Shown: in pieces, positions 6,448-14,079 of the stretch | How the letters are laid out: each line of letters begins with the position of its first letter | How positions within the stretch are numbered: the first letter of the stretch is position 1 | NCBI GenBank assembly: GCA_035276085.1 | Contig: DATELY010000005.1 | Coordinates: forward strand, 1 to 14,292 | Direction of reading: 5' to 3' | Origin: DATELY01 sp035276085 | Lineage (GTDB): Bacteria; Pseudomonadota; Gammaproteobacteria; Steroidobacterales; Steroidobacteraceae | DNA length: 14,292 nt | Notes under the pieces: model-generated | What the model saw: only the letters and a program-made list of their open reading frames with translations | Databases searched by the model: none | What the model was told of the DNA's origin: nothing | Translations under genes and position numbers: made by a program

Positions 6448-6963
6448 ATGAAGCGGACCGAAATCTTCAGACACCGCAACTTGCCGCTGCTGCTGTTGCA
6501 GGCGCGCGAGCGTGTGATTGCCCGCTTCCGGCCGCTGCTCAATGCGCATGGCTTGTCTGAGCAACAATGGCGGATCGTCCGTGCATTGCTGTCGCTTGGA
6601 CCGATGGAGCCCCGCCAGATCGTGGATGTCTGCGGCATCTCCAGCCCCAGCCTCACCGGCGTGTTGGCGCGCATGGATGAGTTGGGATTGGTGCGGCGCG
6701 AACGCTTCGACGCTGACGCGCGCCGTTTGAAAGTGACGCTGACGCCTCGCAGTCGAGGGTTGGCCCGGCGTCTGGCACCGAAGATCGAAGCGGTCTACGC
6801 CGACATCGAAGTCTTGATCGGTCGGGAGTCCTTGCGGGGCTTGTATGCGGCCCTCGATGAGATGATAGCGTGCCTGGACACCGGCGCAGGAGAGCAGGAA
6901 GAGATCTACAGTTCCCGCGTACGGACAGCGTTAGTGCAGCGGAGCCGGCGCAGCGTCAAATGA
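6448..6963 (+). CDS. hpaR: MarR-family repressor of the homoprotocatechuate operon (HpaR)
   Basis: 171 residues, slightly longer than E. coli HpaR (about 149). HpaR-like features are the N-terminal RNLPLLLLQARERVIARFRP helix and a winged helix-turn-helix at about 35-100. The putative recognition helix is SSPSLTGVLARM (65-76) and the wing RRERFDADARRLKVTLT (83-99). In E. coli the orthologue represses the hpa meta operon and is relieved by 4-hydroxyphenylacetate-type ligands; the same role is inferred from the divergent position. The ATG at 6448 follows GGCAGGAGCACGC, a good ribosome site. The extra C-terminal tail after about residue 145 is polar and basic. The downstream permease gene begins 19 bases after the stop, so the two are probably co-transcribed. 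Confidence 0.92.
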   Translation: MKRTEIFRHRNLPLLLLQARERVIARFRPLLNAHGLSEQQWRIVRALLSLGPMEPRQIVDVCGISSPSLTGVLARMDELGLVRRERFDADARRLKVTLTPRSRGLARRLAPKIEAVYADIEVLIGRESLRGLYAALDEMIACLDTGAGEQEEIYSSRVRTALVQRSRRSVK

Positions 6964-6982
6964 AAACTACAGTGCGTACCCT

Positions 6983-8344
6983 ATGAATTCATCCTCGCCC
7001 ATTCAAACCGGTTTGCAAGAAGGCGCTTTGACTTGGTTCAAGGTGGCGTCGCTTGGCGTCGCCATCGCGGTCTCGGGTAATTTTTCGGGATGGAACTACG
7101 GGCTCGGCATCGCCGGCCTCGGCGGCATGTTCCTGGCCGCGGTGGCCATGAGCATCATGTTCTTCTGTCTCACGCAATGCGTGGCCGAGCTCGCTGCTGC
7201 GCTGACGAGCGACTCGGGTCTGGACGGGTACACGCGCTCGGCGCTCGGCCCGACGGCGGGATATGTCTGTGGCATGTCGATTGCCGTTGCGCTGGCGATC
7301 GGTTCCGGTCTGGCACTGTCCTTCATCGAGGCCTATGCCCAATCGGCGGTTGGCATCGGGGGCTGGCAGATCAAGGTGGCGCTGATGGTTGCCGTCATCG
7401 CGCTGCAGCTGCGCGGGGCGAAGGACGCCGTGTTCCTGACGATGCTGACGGGATTGGTTGCCCTGACCGTCCTGGCGGTGTTCTGTCTCTACGGCCTTGC
7501 GCACTTTCGCGTCGCGAACTGGATGACTGTTGGCCCGCAGCAGGTGCCCACCTTGTTTCCTGCCGGACTTCTGGGAGTGCTCCAATGCATTCCGTATGCG
7601 CTGTTTCTTTTCTTGGGTGTCGAGCAGGCTGCGCAGGCCGCACCAGAGATGAAGGACATGACGCGCTCGCTGCCGAAGGCGCTCATCACGGCGATCGGGA
7701 TCATCGCCACCATCGGGCTGACGGTGCTCGTGCTCGCCGTAGGGGCCGGCGGTGTCGATCGGCTCGCGCCATCGAACGATCCGTTGCTGACGGTCGTGGA
7801 GGCGAATCCGCAGAGTGCCGCGTACGGCTTCATGCGGAATCTGGTTGGCATCGGAGCATTGTTCTCGCTGATCGCGACGTTCTTCTCATTGTTCTACGCG
7901 AGCTCGCGCCAGTTCTACCAATTGGCCCGTGCCGGTGATCTGCCGGATTGGTTCGCGCGCGTGAACAAGCATCACGCACCGACGAGCAGTCTCGGCATCG
8001 CGGCGGTCATCGGCTTGGTCGCTGCGACTGCATTCCCGCCTGAAGACGTGATGGTCGTGTTCATATTCCTGCTCGCTTCGTCCTACGTGCTGCTGGCGTC
8101 GTCATTCATCCGCTTGCGACGCTCGCGCGCCGAGTTGGCGCGACCCTATCGCGCCATCGGTGGGGAGGCCGCCGCATGGACGGCCTGCGTGCTGGCGCTG
8201 ATCGTGATGGCTTCTTGTTACTGGTTGCAGGTGCGGGCACTGAGTTATGCCATCGGCGTGGTGGCTCTGCTCGCCGTCTACTTCCATTGGTTGAGGAAAC
8301 CGCAGCTCACGCCGAACTCGGAGGCTGAACGCCGCACACCGTGA
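6983..8344 (+). CDS. APC-superfamily amino acid/amine permease, ethanolamine-permease-like
   Basis: 453 residues, mostly hydrophobic, with about 12 membrane segments, typical of the APC (amino acid-polyamine-organocation) superfamily. The first helix region reads VAIAVSGNFSGWNYGLGIAGLGG, close to the SG-x-F-x-GWN-x-GL signature I associate with ethanolamine permeases. A short glycine-containing break follows, as in APC transporters. The segment FYASSRQFYQLARAGDLPDWFARVNKHHAPTS at about 304-335 is the family's conserved cytoplasmic loop. It lies 19 bases after hpaR on the same strand, suggesting shared control by HpaR. A plausible substrate is an aromatic or other amine or an amino acid; this is inference, and classical HpaX is an MFS protein and not APC. 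The ribosome site is weak. It ends 3 bases from the stop of the convergent amidohydrolase gene. Confidence 0.85.
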   Translation: MNSSSPIQTGLQEGALTWFKVASLGVAIAVSGNFSGWNYGLGIAGLGGMFLAAVAMSIMFFCLTQCVAELAAALTSDSGLDGYTRSALGPTAGYVCGMSIAVALAIGSGLALSFIEAYAQSAVGIGGWQIKVALMVAVIALQLRGAKDAVFLTMLTGLVALTVLAVFCLYGLAHFRVANWMTVGPQQVPTLFPAGLLGVLQCIPYALFLFLGVEQAAQAAPEMKDMTRSLPKALITAIGIIATIGLTVLVLAVGAGGVDRLAPSNDPLLTVVEANPQSAAYGFMRNLVGIGALFSLIATFFSLFYASSRQFYQLARAGDLPDWFARVNKHHAPTSSLGIAAVIGLVAATAFPPEDVMVVFIFLLASSYVLLASSFIRLRRSRAELARPYRAIGGEAAAWTACVLALIVMASCYWLQVRALSYAIGVVALLAVYFHWLRKPQLTPNSEAERRTP

Positions 8345-8347
8345 GAC

Positions 8348-9475
8348 TTACTTCGGCAAGCCGCGCGCGCTGCACCGGCCCGCGGCGAGTTCGTCGACGA
8401 TCTGCCGATGAAATGCGCGCACGCGCTCGCCGGGCTGCATCAGGGAGAAGAACTCCAGTTCCGGATCCACGACGTCGGTGCGCTCGCCGCTCAGCGCTTC
8501 CAACACGGCGTGGCCGCAGAACGGCGCATACGCTTCCGCATACCCGCCCTCTTGCACGATCACGAGGCGACCGTCGCAGAGCCGAGCCGCCGCGTCCTTC
8601 ACCATCTGCGTCATCCGTCGGAAGCTCTCGCTGTGCAGCAGCATGCGCGCCAGGGGATCGACGGCGCTGGGATCCAGGCCGCTCGCAACGACGATCAGCT
8701 CAGGTCGAAAATCCTCCAGCGCAGGAATCACCACCTGCTCGAACGCGTACAGGTACGTGTCATGGCCACTGCCGGCCGGCAAAGGAATGTTCAAGTTGTA
8801 ACCAACCGCGTCGCCTTCGCCGCGATCCTGATCGCCGCTGTATCCCGGTGGAAAACAGCGATCCTGATGGATCGAGATGGTGAGCGTGTCCGAGCGCTTG
8901 TAGTAGATCGCCTGTGTGCCGTTGCCGTGGTGTACGTCCCAGTCCACCACCGCAATGCGCGAGATGCGGTGCTTCGCGCGTGCTGCCTCGAGCGCGATGG
9001 GGATGTTGGCCAAGAGGCAGAAACCCATCGGCGTGTCCGGCAGACAGTGATGGCCACAAGGCCGGCACAGTGCATAGGCATTGTCGACTCGACCGCTCAA
9101 GACATCGTCGACGGCGGCCTTGGCCAGACCCGCCGAAATCAGGGCGATCTCGAAGCCACCCTTGCTGAACGGCGCCAGCATGCCGAGATCGCCGCCGCCC
9201 GCATCGCTCGCGGCCTTGAACCGCTCGATGTAGCTGGCAGGATGTATCCGCAGGAGATCCTCGATCGTTACCGGCACGGCAGTGGGCTTGTGCAGCTTGG
9301 AGGTCAGCCCCGAAGCGGTGGCCAGATTGAGGACACGGCGCTTGGACTCCGGGGTGTCCGCGCCATACGTTCCCGACGGCGGCTGCACCCAATCACCGAT
9401 CGGAAAGAACAAGGCCTGAACACCCGTCGAGTGCCAGAAGGTACGTTCATCGCTGTACAAACCTGTCTTCGACAT
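8348..9475 (-). CDS. Class II histone-deacetylase-like zinc amidohydrolase
   Basis: 375 residues of the arginase/deacetylase fold, alignable along most of its length to the bacterial HDAC-like amidohydrolase HDAH. Such enzymes remove acyl groups from amines or amides using one zinc. The key residues sit at the same numbers as in HDAH: His142/His143 in CGHHCLPD, zinc ligands Asp180 and His182 in DWDVHHGNGTQ and Asp268 in SGLDPSAVDP, and Tyr312 in EGGYAEAY. Bacteria lack histones of the eukaryotic type, so the true substrate is probably a small acylated amine (acetylpolyamine-like) or an acylated protein. The ATG at 9475-9473 is preceded by CTGGAGATGCGAT. It is 59 bases downstream of the TonB receptor gene on the same strand, so it is probably co-transcribed with it. 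Confidence 0.92.
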   Translation of the reverse strand: MSKTGLYSDERTFWHSTGVQALFFPIGDWVQPPSGTYGADTPESKRRVLNLATASGLTSKLHKPTAVPVTIEDLLRIHPASYIERFKAASDAGGGDLGMLAPFSKGGFEIALISAGLAKAAVDDVLSGRVDNAYALCRPCGHHCLPDTPMGFCLLANIPIALEAARAKHRISRIAVVDWDVHHGNGTQAIYYKRSDTLTISIHQDRCFPPGYSGDQDRGEGDAVGYNLNIPLPAGSGHDTYLYAFEQVVIPALEDFRPELIVVASGLDPSAVDPLARMLLHSESFRRMTQMVKDAAARLCDGRLVIVQEGGYAEAYAPFCGHAVLEALSGERTDVVDPELEFFSLMQPGERVRAFHRQIVDELAAGRCSARGLPK

Positions 9476-9534
9476 ATCGCATCTCCAGCGGCTGCAGGGC
9501 TCAACGAGGGCTCAGGACGTGTGATCGGCGAGGC

Positions 9535-11811
9535 TCAGAACTTGAAGCTGGCCGAGGCTCCGTAAGAAGCCGGATCACCGTAAATTTCCAGGCGGAAGAA
9601 AGAAATGTTGTTGATGTAAGTCAGGTATTCCTTGTCGAAAATGTTCTTGCCCCAGAGCGCGACTTCCCAGCGGCCATCGTCGCGTTGCAAGGCAATGCGG
9701 GCATTCTGAATCCAATAGCTGTCCGCGCGATCGAACACCTGGCCGGTGGACTCGAGGAAGCGCTTGCTCACGTACTTCCCGTCCGTCTGCAGGATCAGGT
9801 TAAGGGAGTCGGATACCGGTACCGTCTTTTGCACCAGCGCCTGTGTCGTCCACTTCGGCGCATTGACCGGCCGCTTGCCTTCCAGCGGGATGACGCCGGC
9901 GTACGTGGTCACCGTTCGATCGGTGTCGTTGTATTCCGCATCCAAGTAGCTCACGCCGACGCGCCCGAGGAAAGTTTGCGTGGGACGCCAGGTCGCATCG
10001 ACCTCCGCGCCGTAGCTGCGCGAGGAGCCGATATTGCGGGTGATGGGAACGATGGGGGAGACGGGATCATCCACGTTCGCCTGCAGATCGGCATAGTCAT
10101 ACCAGTAGACCGACGCGTTGAGATCCAGGGTGCGCTCCAAGAGACGGGTCTTGTAGCCCAACTCGTAAGCGGTCAGGCGCTCGGGGTCGAAGCTCGTGAT
10201 GACGCCGCCAAACGGCACGCTGTAGCCGCCGCTGCGAAAGCCACGCGCGATGGACGCATACAGCAGATCCTCGTCGGCAACTTTCCAGTTCACGCCGAAG
10301 CGGAAGGAGAAGTTTTCATCGACGCGGTCATCGTCGAGGTCAGCCACGGGAATGACGGGTGTGATTGCGTCTTTCTTGCCGCGCGGATCATTGGCGCCGA
10401 GATAGGTGCTGCCGTCCAGACTCGTCTTGTCGCGCGTGTAGCGCGCGCCGGCGACGAGCGAAACTGAAGGCGTGATTTCGAACTCGTTGTGCGTGAACAG
10501 CGCGAAGGAACGCACATCCTGCTCGAAATCGGCACCGAACCGCGGCGAGGAAGGCGGCAGCCCCAGCAACGGGTTGTTCAGATTGGCGCTGTTCACTTCA
10601 TCGATGGCGTCATCCTCGAAGAACGCGCCGATCAGGTAGTTGAACCCGCCGCGCTTGCCGGCCAGGCGCAGCTCTTGCGTGAACTGCTTGATGCGGCTGT
10701 AGAAGTCCTCGTTGACCGTGTCGTAGGGCGAGCTGTCGCCATCCTCGGTCTGATCCCGCTCGAAATAGTCATAGGAGGTGATCGAGACCAGGCTCGCATC
10801 GCCGATCCCGTGCTCGATCTTCACGGACGTGCCGTATGCGGTGTTGTCCGCGAGCCAGAGGTGATCGGAGTTGAAGGTCTTGATGCTGTCGGTTTCGCGC
10901 ACGCCGCGCGGATCGCCCGGCGGAGTGAACGGGCCGTAGCGCAGACAGGCGGAGCGATCGTTGTCGATCGTCCCGTTCAACACCTGCGGACACAGCGCAC
11001 CGCTTGCGGTGAAGATGCCGGGGCTCTCGTATGGCGTGGTTTCGCTCTTGTCGCGGAAGCCATAACCGGTCCAGCGGATGCTCGTCTGTTCGCCCTGCCA
11101 CTTCAGCTGCACGCGCCCGGCGAATTGATCGGGCTCGCCGTAGTCGTCTCCAGTGCGCAGATTTTCATAAGGACCGCCGACGCCCTTGGCAACGAACACC
11201 GAGACGCGCCCCGCGAGCGCCTCCGACACTGCGCCGCTGACATAGCCATCGCCGCGCAGACGGCCGTAGTGATCACCGCTGAAGTTGAGTCCGCTCTCCG
11301 AGGACATCGTGGGCTCGGCGGTGTAGAAGTTGACCGAGCCGCCCGTGGTATTGCGTCCGAATAACGTACCTTGCGGCCCCTTCAGCACTTCGACACGCGC
11401 GATGTCGAAGAACGGGATGGACGCCATGTAGGGCTTGCTCTTGTAGACCTCGTCTATATGAATGGCGACGGGCGAATCGAAATTCGAGGCGAACTCGTTG
11501 AGTCCGACGCCGCGGATCGTGAAGGCGGGCAGGTTGACGCTGGTGGTTGCGACCACGTTGGGAATCTGTGTCGCAATGGTCGAGACATCGTTTGCCTGCA
11601 GCCGTCGCAGCTCGTCACCGCCGATGGCCGTGATGCTCAGGCCGATGTCCTGAATGGACTGCTCGCGCTTCTGCGCGGTGACGATGATTTCATCCAGTTG
11701 CGCCTGGCCGTCCTGCGCGAACGACGCAACCGGTGCGGCGGTCGAGATGACGGCCGGCAGCATCAGCCAGCGGATCAACCCGTGCGCACGAAAACGTTCT
11801 CTGCCTTGCAT
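9535..11811 (-). CDS. TonB-dependent outer-membrane receptor
   Basis: 758 residues. A signal peptide is visible at about 1-32 (basic start, hydrophobic core LMLPAVISTAAP, cleavage after VASFA). A TonB box DEIIVTAQ follows at 40-47, then the plug domain with VLKGPQGTLFGRNTTGGSVN (142-161), and a 22-strand-type barrel that ends in the outer-membrane signature SFKF with terminal Phe. The start is ATG at 11811-11809, preceded by GGGAGGGTGATC. The frame runs on upstream without a signal-like N-terminus or ribosome site. It imports a scarce ligand across the outer membrane using TonB energy; the ligand is not readable. The gene diverges from an AraC activator and precedes an HDAC-like amidohydrolase, suggesting uptake and then hydrolysis of the same ligand. 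It is not notably similar to siderophore receptors by eye. Confidence 0.93.
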   Translation of the reverse strand: MQGRERFRAHGLIRWLMLPAVISTAAPVASFAQDGQAQLDEIIVTAQKREQSIQDIGLSITAIGGDELRRLQANDVSTIATQIPNVVATTSVNLPAFTIRGVGLNEFASNFDSPVAIHIDEVYKSKPYMASIPFFDIARVEVLKGPQGTLFGRNTTGGSVNFYTAEPTMSSESGLNFSGDHYGRLRGDGYVSGAVSEALAGRVSVFVAKGVGGPYENLRTGDDYGEPDQFAGRVQLKWQGEQTSIRWTGYGFRDKSETTPYESPGIFTASGALCPQVLNGTIDNDRSACLRYGPFTPPGDPRGVRETDSIKTFNSDHLWLADNTAYGTSVKIEHGIGDASLVSITSYDYFERDQTEDGDSSPYDTVNEDFYSRIKQFTQELRLAGKRGGFNYLIGAFFEDDAIDEVNSANLNNPLLGLPPSSPRFGADFEQDVRSFALFTHNEFEITPSVSLVAGARYTRDKTSLDGSTYLGANDPRGKKDAITPVIPVADLDDDRVDENFSFRFGVNWKVADEDLLYASIARGFRSGGYSVPFGGVITSFDPERLTAYELGYKTRLLERTLDLNASVYWYDYADLQANVDDPVSPIVPITRNIGSSRSYGAEVDATWRPTQTFLGRVGVSYLDAEYNDTDRTVTTYAGVIPLEGKRPVNAPKWTTQALVQKTVPVSDSLNLILQTDGKYVSKRFLESTGQVFDRADSYWIQNARIALQRDDGRWEVALWGKNIFDKEYLTYINNISFFRLEIYGDPASYGASASFKF

Positions 11812-11922
11812 GATCACCCTCCCAATCTGCATTTTTTTGCGGCGGCCTTTCGCATTCGAGCCGACCCTGCCGTCAATGATCGAGTGCGGGATGCGCGGTG
11901 TCTTGCTCGCTGGTGCCTGCGC

Positions 11923-11951
11923 TTGACCCACCGTGCCGGCCGTCCTAACGT
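11923..11951 (+). promoter_or_regulatory. Candidate promoter of the AraC-family regulator gene
   Basis: TTGACC (11923-11928) is followed after 17 bases by TAACGT (11946-11951), giving an acceptable sigma-70 pair. The start would be near 11958, with a leader of about 48 bases before the ATG at 12006. No equally good promoter is evident for the divergent TonB receptor gene, as expected if that gene needs an activator. The 194-base gap (11812-12005) also holds a run of seven T at about 11825-11831 of unclear meaning. Confidence 0.4.
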
Positions 11952-12005
11952 AACCACGCCGTCTGCCTCGCGTACGGGACTCAAGTGCTGGGGAGACACA
12001 CGTCG

Positions 12006-12983
12006 ATGAAGTCATCGCATTCACAACTCGAAGCGTCGCGGCGCAGAGCCGCAAACGCCCAAGCGCTCAACGGCTTCCGTGATGACCTCACGCGCAAGTA
12101 TGGAGCGCATGACGCCTGCTTCACTGCGGAGCAGGATTTTTCCGGCCGGCTGGAGATCCGTCGCCTCGGGCCCTTCGAGGTTGGCATCGCGAGCGGCAGC
12201 GGCGTGCGCTGGGGGCGTATCGGCAACTGCCTGGACGATGCCTGGCACGACCGCTTCTTTCTTCTGCATCAACATCTGGGCAGGACGGTACTGCGCCACC
12301 TCGGCCGCGAAGCGGCGCTCAAGCCGCGAGACTGCGCACTGGTAGACGCTTTCGGTCCTTGCAACTTCGAGCTCGTCCAGCAGGGCGTGCTGGTCTGCTT
12401 TTCTTTTCCGCGTGCGCTGCTGGGGCGCCTGCGTCTGGATCGCGCATCGCCATTCGGCCATACGATCGATGGGAGTATTGGCGTCGGACGCGTGCTGTCA
12501 GCCATGTTGCTGTCGCTGTCAGGCAGCGATCAGGAGTACGACCAGACGGACGAGGCAGTGATCTGCGATGTCATCACGTCCCTGCTCGAGCGGGGCTTCC
12601 GTGTGCGCGAAGCTCACCAACCTTCGACGCGAGAGGAGGAAATGCTCGCGCGCCTGAAGCGCTGGGTTCTGCTTCACATCGCGGAGGCGGACATCACGCC
12701 GGGGACATTGGCGGAGGCTTGCAATATCTCGCGCCGCCAGCTCTACCGCCTGTTCGAGCTGCAAGAGACCACCCCCGCGGCCTGGGTTTGGCATCTGCGG
12801 CTGAAGAAAGCTCATGAGGAGCTGCTTGCCTGTCCGCATCGGCCGATCACCGAGATTGCCTTCGCCGTCGGATTCAACGACGCCGCTCATTTCTCGCGCA
12901 CGTTTCGCAAGCATTTCGGCTTTCCGCCGATCGCTCTGCGTGTCGGAGGCGTGGACTCGGCGGTACCACGCCAGCAGCCTTGA
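12006..12983 (+). CDS. AraC-family transcriptional regulator
   Basis: 325 residues. The N-terminal part (about 50-200) resembles the AraC_binding_2 ligand-sensing domain: GPFEVGIASGSG, FFLLHQHLGRTVLRHLGREA, LKPRDCALVDAFGP and FSFPRALLGRL. This domain is shared by regulators such as NphR and FeaR of aromatic-amine or phenol degradation. The C-terminal AraC-type domain has two helix-turn-helix units, TPGTLAEACNISRRQLYRLF (231-250) and ITEIAFAVGFNDAAHFSRTF (281-300), the second being the conserved family signature. The chosen start is ATG at 12006 behind GGGGAGACACACG. An upstream GTG at 11985 in frame adds seven residues. Divergent placement suggests it activates the TonB receptor-amidohydrolase operon. 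Confidence 0.9.
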   Translation: MKSSHSQLEASRRRAANAQALNGFRDDLTRKYGAHDACFTAEQDFSGRLEIRRLGPFEVGIASGSGVRWGRIGNCLDDAWHDRFFLLHQHLGRTVLRHLGREAALKPRDCALVDAFGPCNFELVQQGVLVCFSFPRALLGRLRLDRASPFGHTIDGSIGVGRVLSAMLLSLSGSDQEYDQTDEAVICDVITSLLERGFRVREAHQPSTREEEMLARLKRWVLLHIAEADITPGTLAEACNISRRQLYRLFELQETTPAAWVWHLRLKKAHEELLACPHRPITEIAFAVGFNDAAHFSRTFRKHFGFPPIALRVGGVDSAVPRQQP

Positions 12984-12993
12984 GGCATGCCAC

Positions 12994-13304
12994 CTCGATG
13001 ACGAGATCGACGGCACGGCGTCGGCGCTGTTCGACGAAACGTTGTACGGCATCGGGTCGCGCCCACTGGTGGAAGAGCATGCCGATACCCGTAACGAGAC
13101 TTTCGGCTGGGCGGTGTACAGCGATGCCACGTGGCACGTGACCGAGCGGCTCAATTTCAGCAGCGGCGTGCGCTACTCGAGCGACAAGAAAGATTTCCGC
13201 GCATACATCCCCACCGATCCCGTCAACGGCTTCAACCTGATCATCGCGCCGACGGCGGACGTACCGACCAACCAGAGCAAGACGGACGCTGGAGCTTCAA
13301 CGTC
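12994..13304 (+). pseudogene. Frameshifted internal fragment of a TonB-dependent receptor
   Basis: Just after the AraC stop, one frame reads LDDEIDGTASALFDETLYG, then TRNETFGWAVYSDATWHVTE, then RLNFSSGVRYSSDKKDF. This is the barrel pattern of TonB-dependent receptors, where a periplasmic turn and strand (VYSDATWHVTERLN) precede (SSGVRYSSDKKDF). After NQSKTD (about 13279-13287) the expected next motif, DGRWSFNVFA, continues only in another frame (13281-13304), so a frameshift has occurred. There is no start, no plug domain, no signal peptide and no barrel end. The intact receptor here has an analogous segment (LFTHNEFEITPSVSLVAGAR) but differs too much for a recent duplication. It is the relic of a second receptor that was mostly deleted. 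Confidence 0.75.
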
Positions 13305-13312
13305 TTCGCCGT

Positions 13313-13331
13313 CACCACAGTGATGGTGGTG
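13313..13331. other. Short hairpin between the receptor relic and the GntR gene
   Basis: CACCAC (13313-13318) and GTGGTG (13326-13331) can pair across a 7-base loop. There is no T-run on either side, so it is not a convincing intrinsic terminator. It lies between the relic and the convergent GntR stop at 13354 and may mark a deletion scar or be chance. Confidence 0.25.
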
Positions 13332-13353
13332 CGCTACGACTGCAGGGCGAGCG

Positions 13354-14079
13354 TCAACCCGCCTGTGTGGTCGAACCGCTGTCTTCGAGGAGGACCGAGT
13401 TCAGCACGTTTGTGGTGGTTGCCCGGATATGGAGTTCGATCAGGTTCTGCGCCACACCGACGTCCCGCGCCAGCATTGCCTCGAGGAGACTGCGATGCTC
13501 GTTGCGCTTCGCTCGCGGCAATTTGCGGGTCAATGCCGACAAGCGACGATATCGACGGGCGCGTTCGAATAGCGAGTTGCGGATTTCGAGAAGGATAGGA
13601 GACTCGGATGCCGCGACGAGGCTTTGATGGAATTCGAAATGTCGCGTGTCCCATTCAGGCGAAACAACATGTTGGTCCATCTGCTGGGCTTCGACTCGAT
13701 CCAGTCGATGGTATGCGGCGAGCATCTGTGATTCCCACGCTGCTCCTCCACGCGTAATCGAGCGCGCGATGCATTCGCGCTCGATCAGGACACGCGCGTC
13801 GGTCAAAGCCAGCAGGTCCGCACGCGAGATGGGCGCGACGGCAAAGCCACGCTGCCCTTGAGACACCACCAGGCGCTCGGATGCGAGACTGGAAAGTGCC
13901 TCGCGAAGGGTCGAAAAGCTGGCTCCATAAATGTCGCGTAGGCTTTCGAAGCGCAGCCGTTCGCCTGGCCGGAGCGCGCAACTGATGATGTCATCACGCA
14001 ATCTGTGAAGGACATCCGTTGCGAGCGTTCCACCCACGAGCGTCTTTGATCTCTGATCGACAGCTCGAATTTGCTTCAC
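13354..14079 (-). CDS. GntR-family (FCD subgroup) transcriptional regulator
   Basis: 241 residues. The N-terminal winged helix-turn-helix covers about 18-85 (LHRLRDDIISCALRPGERL, SFSTLREALSSLASERLV, QRGFAVAPIS). An all-helical FCD effector domain follows (about 90-230), with DARVLIERECIARSI, HFEFHQSLVAASESP and RARRYRRLS. The His-containing motifs His147/His151, His195 and His217 could bind metal as in FCD domains. The RYRRLS and ASESP segments resemble the CsiR-like subset. The start is GTG at 14079-14077, preceded by AAAGGACTC. These regulators usually act as repressors of organic-acid or sugar-acid catabolic genes; the target is probably beyond the right edge and the effector cannot be read. 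Confidence 0.88.
   Translation of the reverse strand: MKQIRAVDQRSKTLVGGTLATDVLHRLRDDIISCALRPGERLRFESLRDIYGASFSTLREALSSLASERLVVSQGQRGFAVAPISRADLLALTDARVLIERECIARSITRGGAAWESQMLAAYHRLDRVEAQQMDQHVVSPEWDTRHFEFHQSLVAASESPILLEIRNSLFERARRYRRLSALTRKLPRAKRNEHRSLLEAMLARDVGVAQNLIELHIRATTTNVLNSVLLEDSGSTTQAG

Noticed and set aside
9497..9514. Direct repeat GGGCTCA twice in the receptor-amidohydrolase gap
   Set aside because: The 7-base repeat is short, has no symmetry or promoter context and is likely chance.
8408..9565. Plus-strand frame of 385 codons antisense to the amidohydrolase
   Set aside because: Despite its length it shows no recognisable motif; the opposite strand carries a complete HDAC-like zinc site. 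Long antisense frames are expected at this GC content.
11812..12054. N-terminal extension of the TonB receptor frame up to 12054
   Set aside because: The extension overlaps the AraC gene start, lacks a signal-like sequence and has no ribosome site. The ATG at 11811 has GGGAGG and a proper signal peptide.
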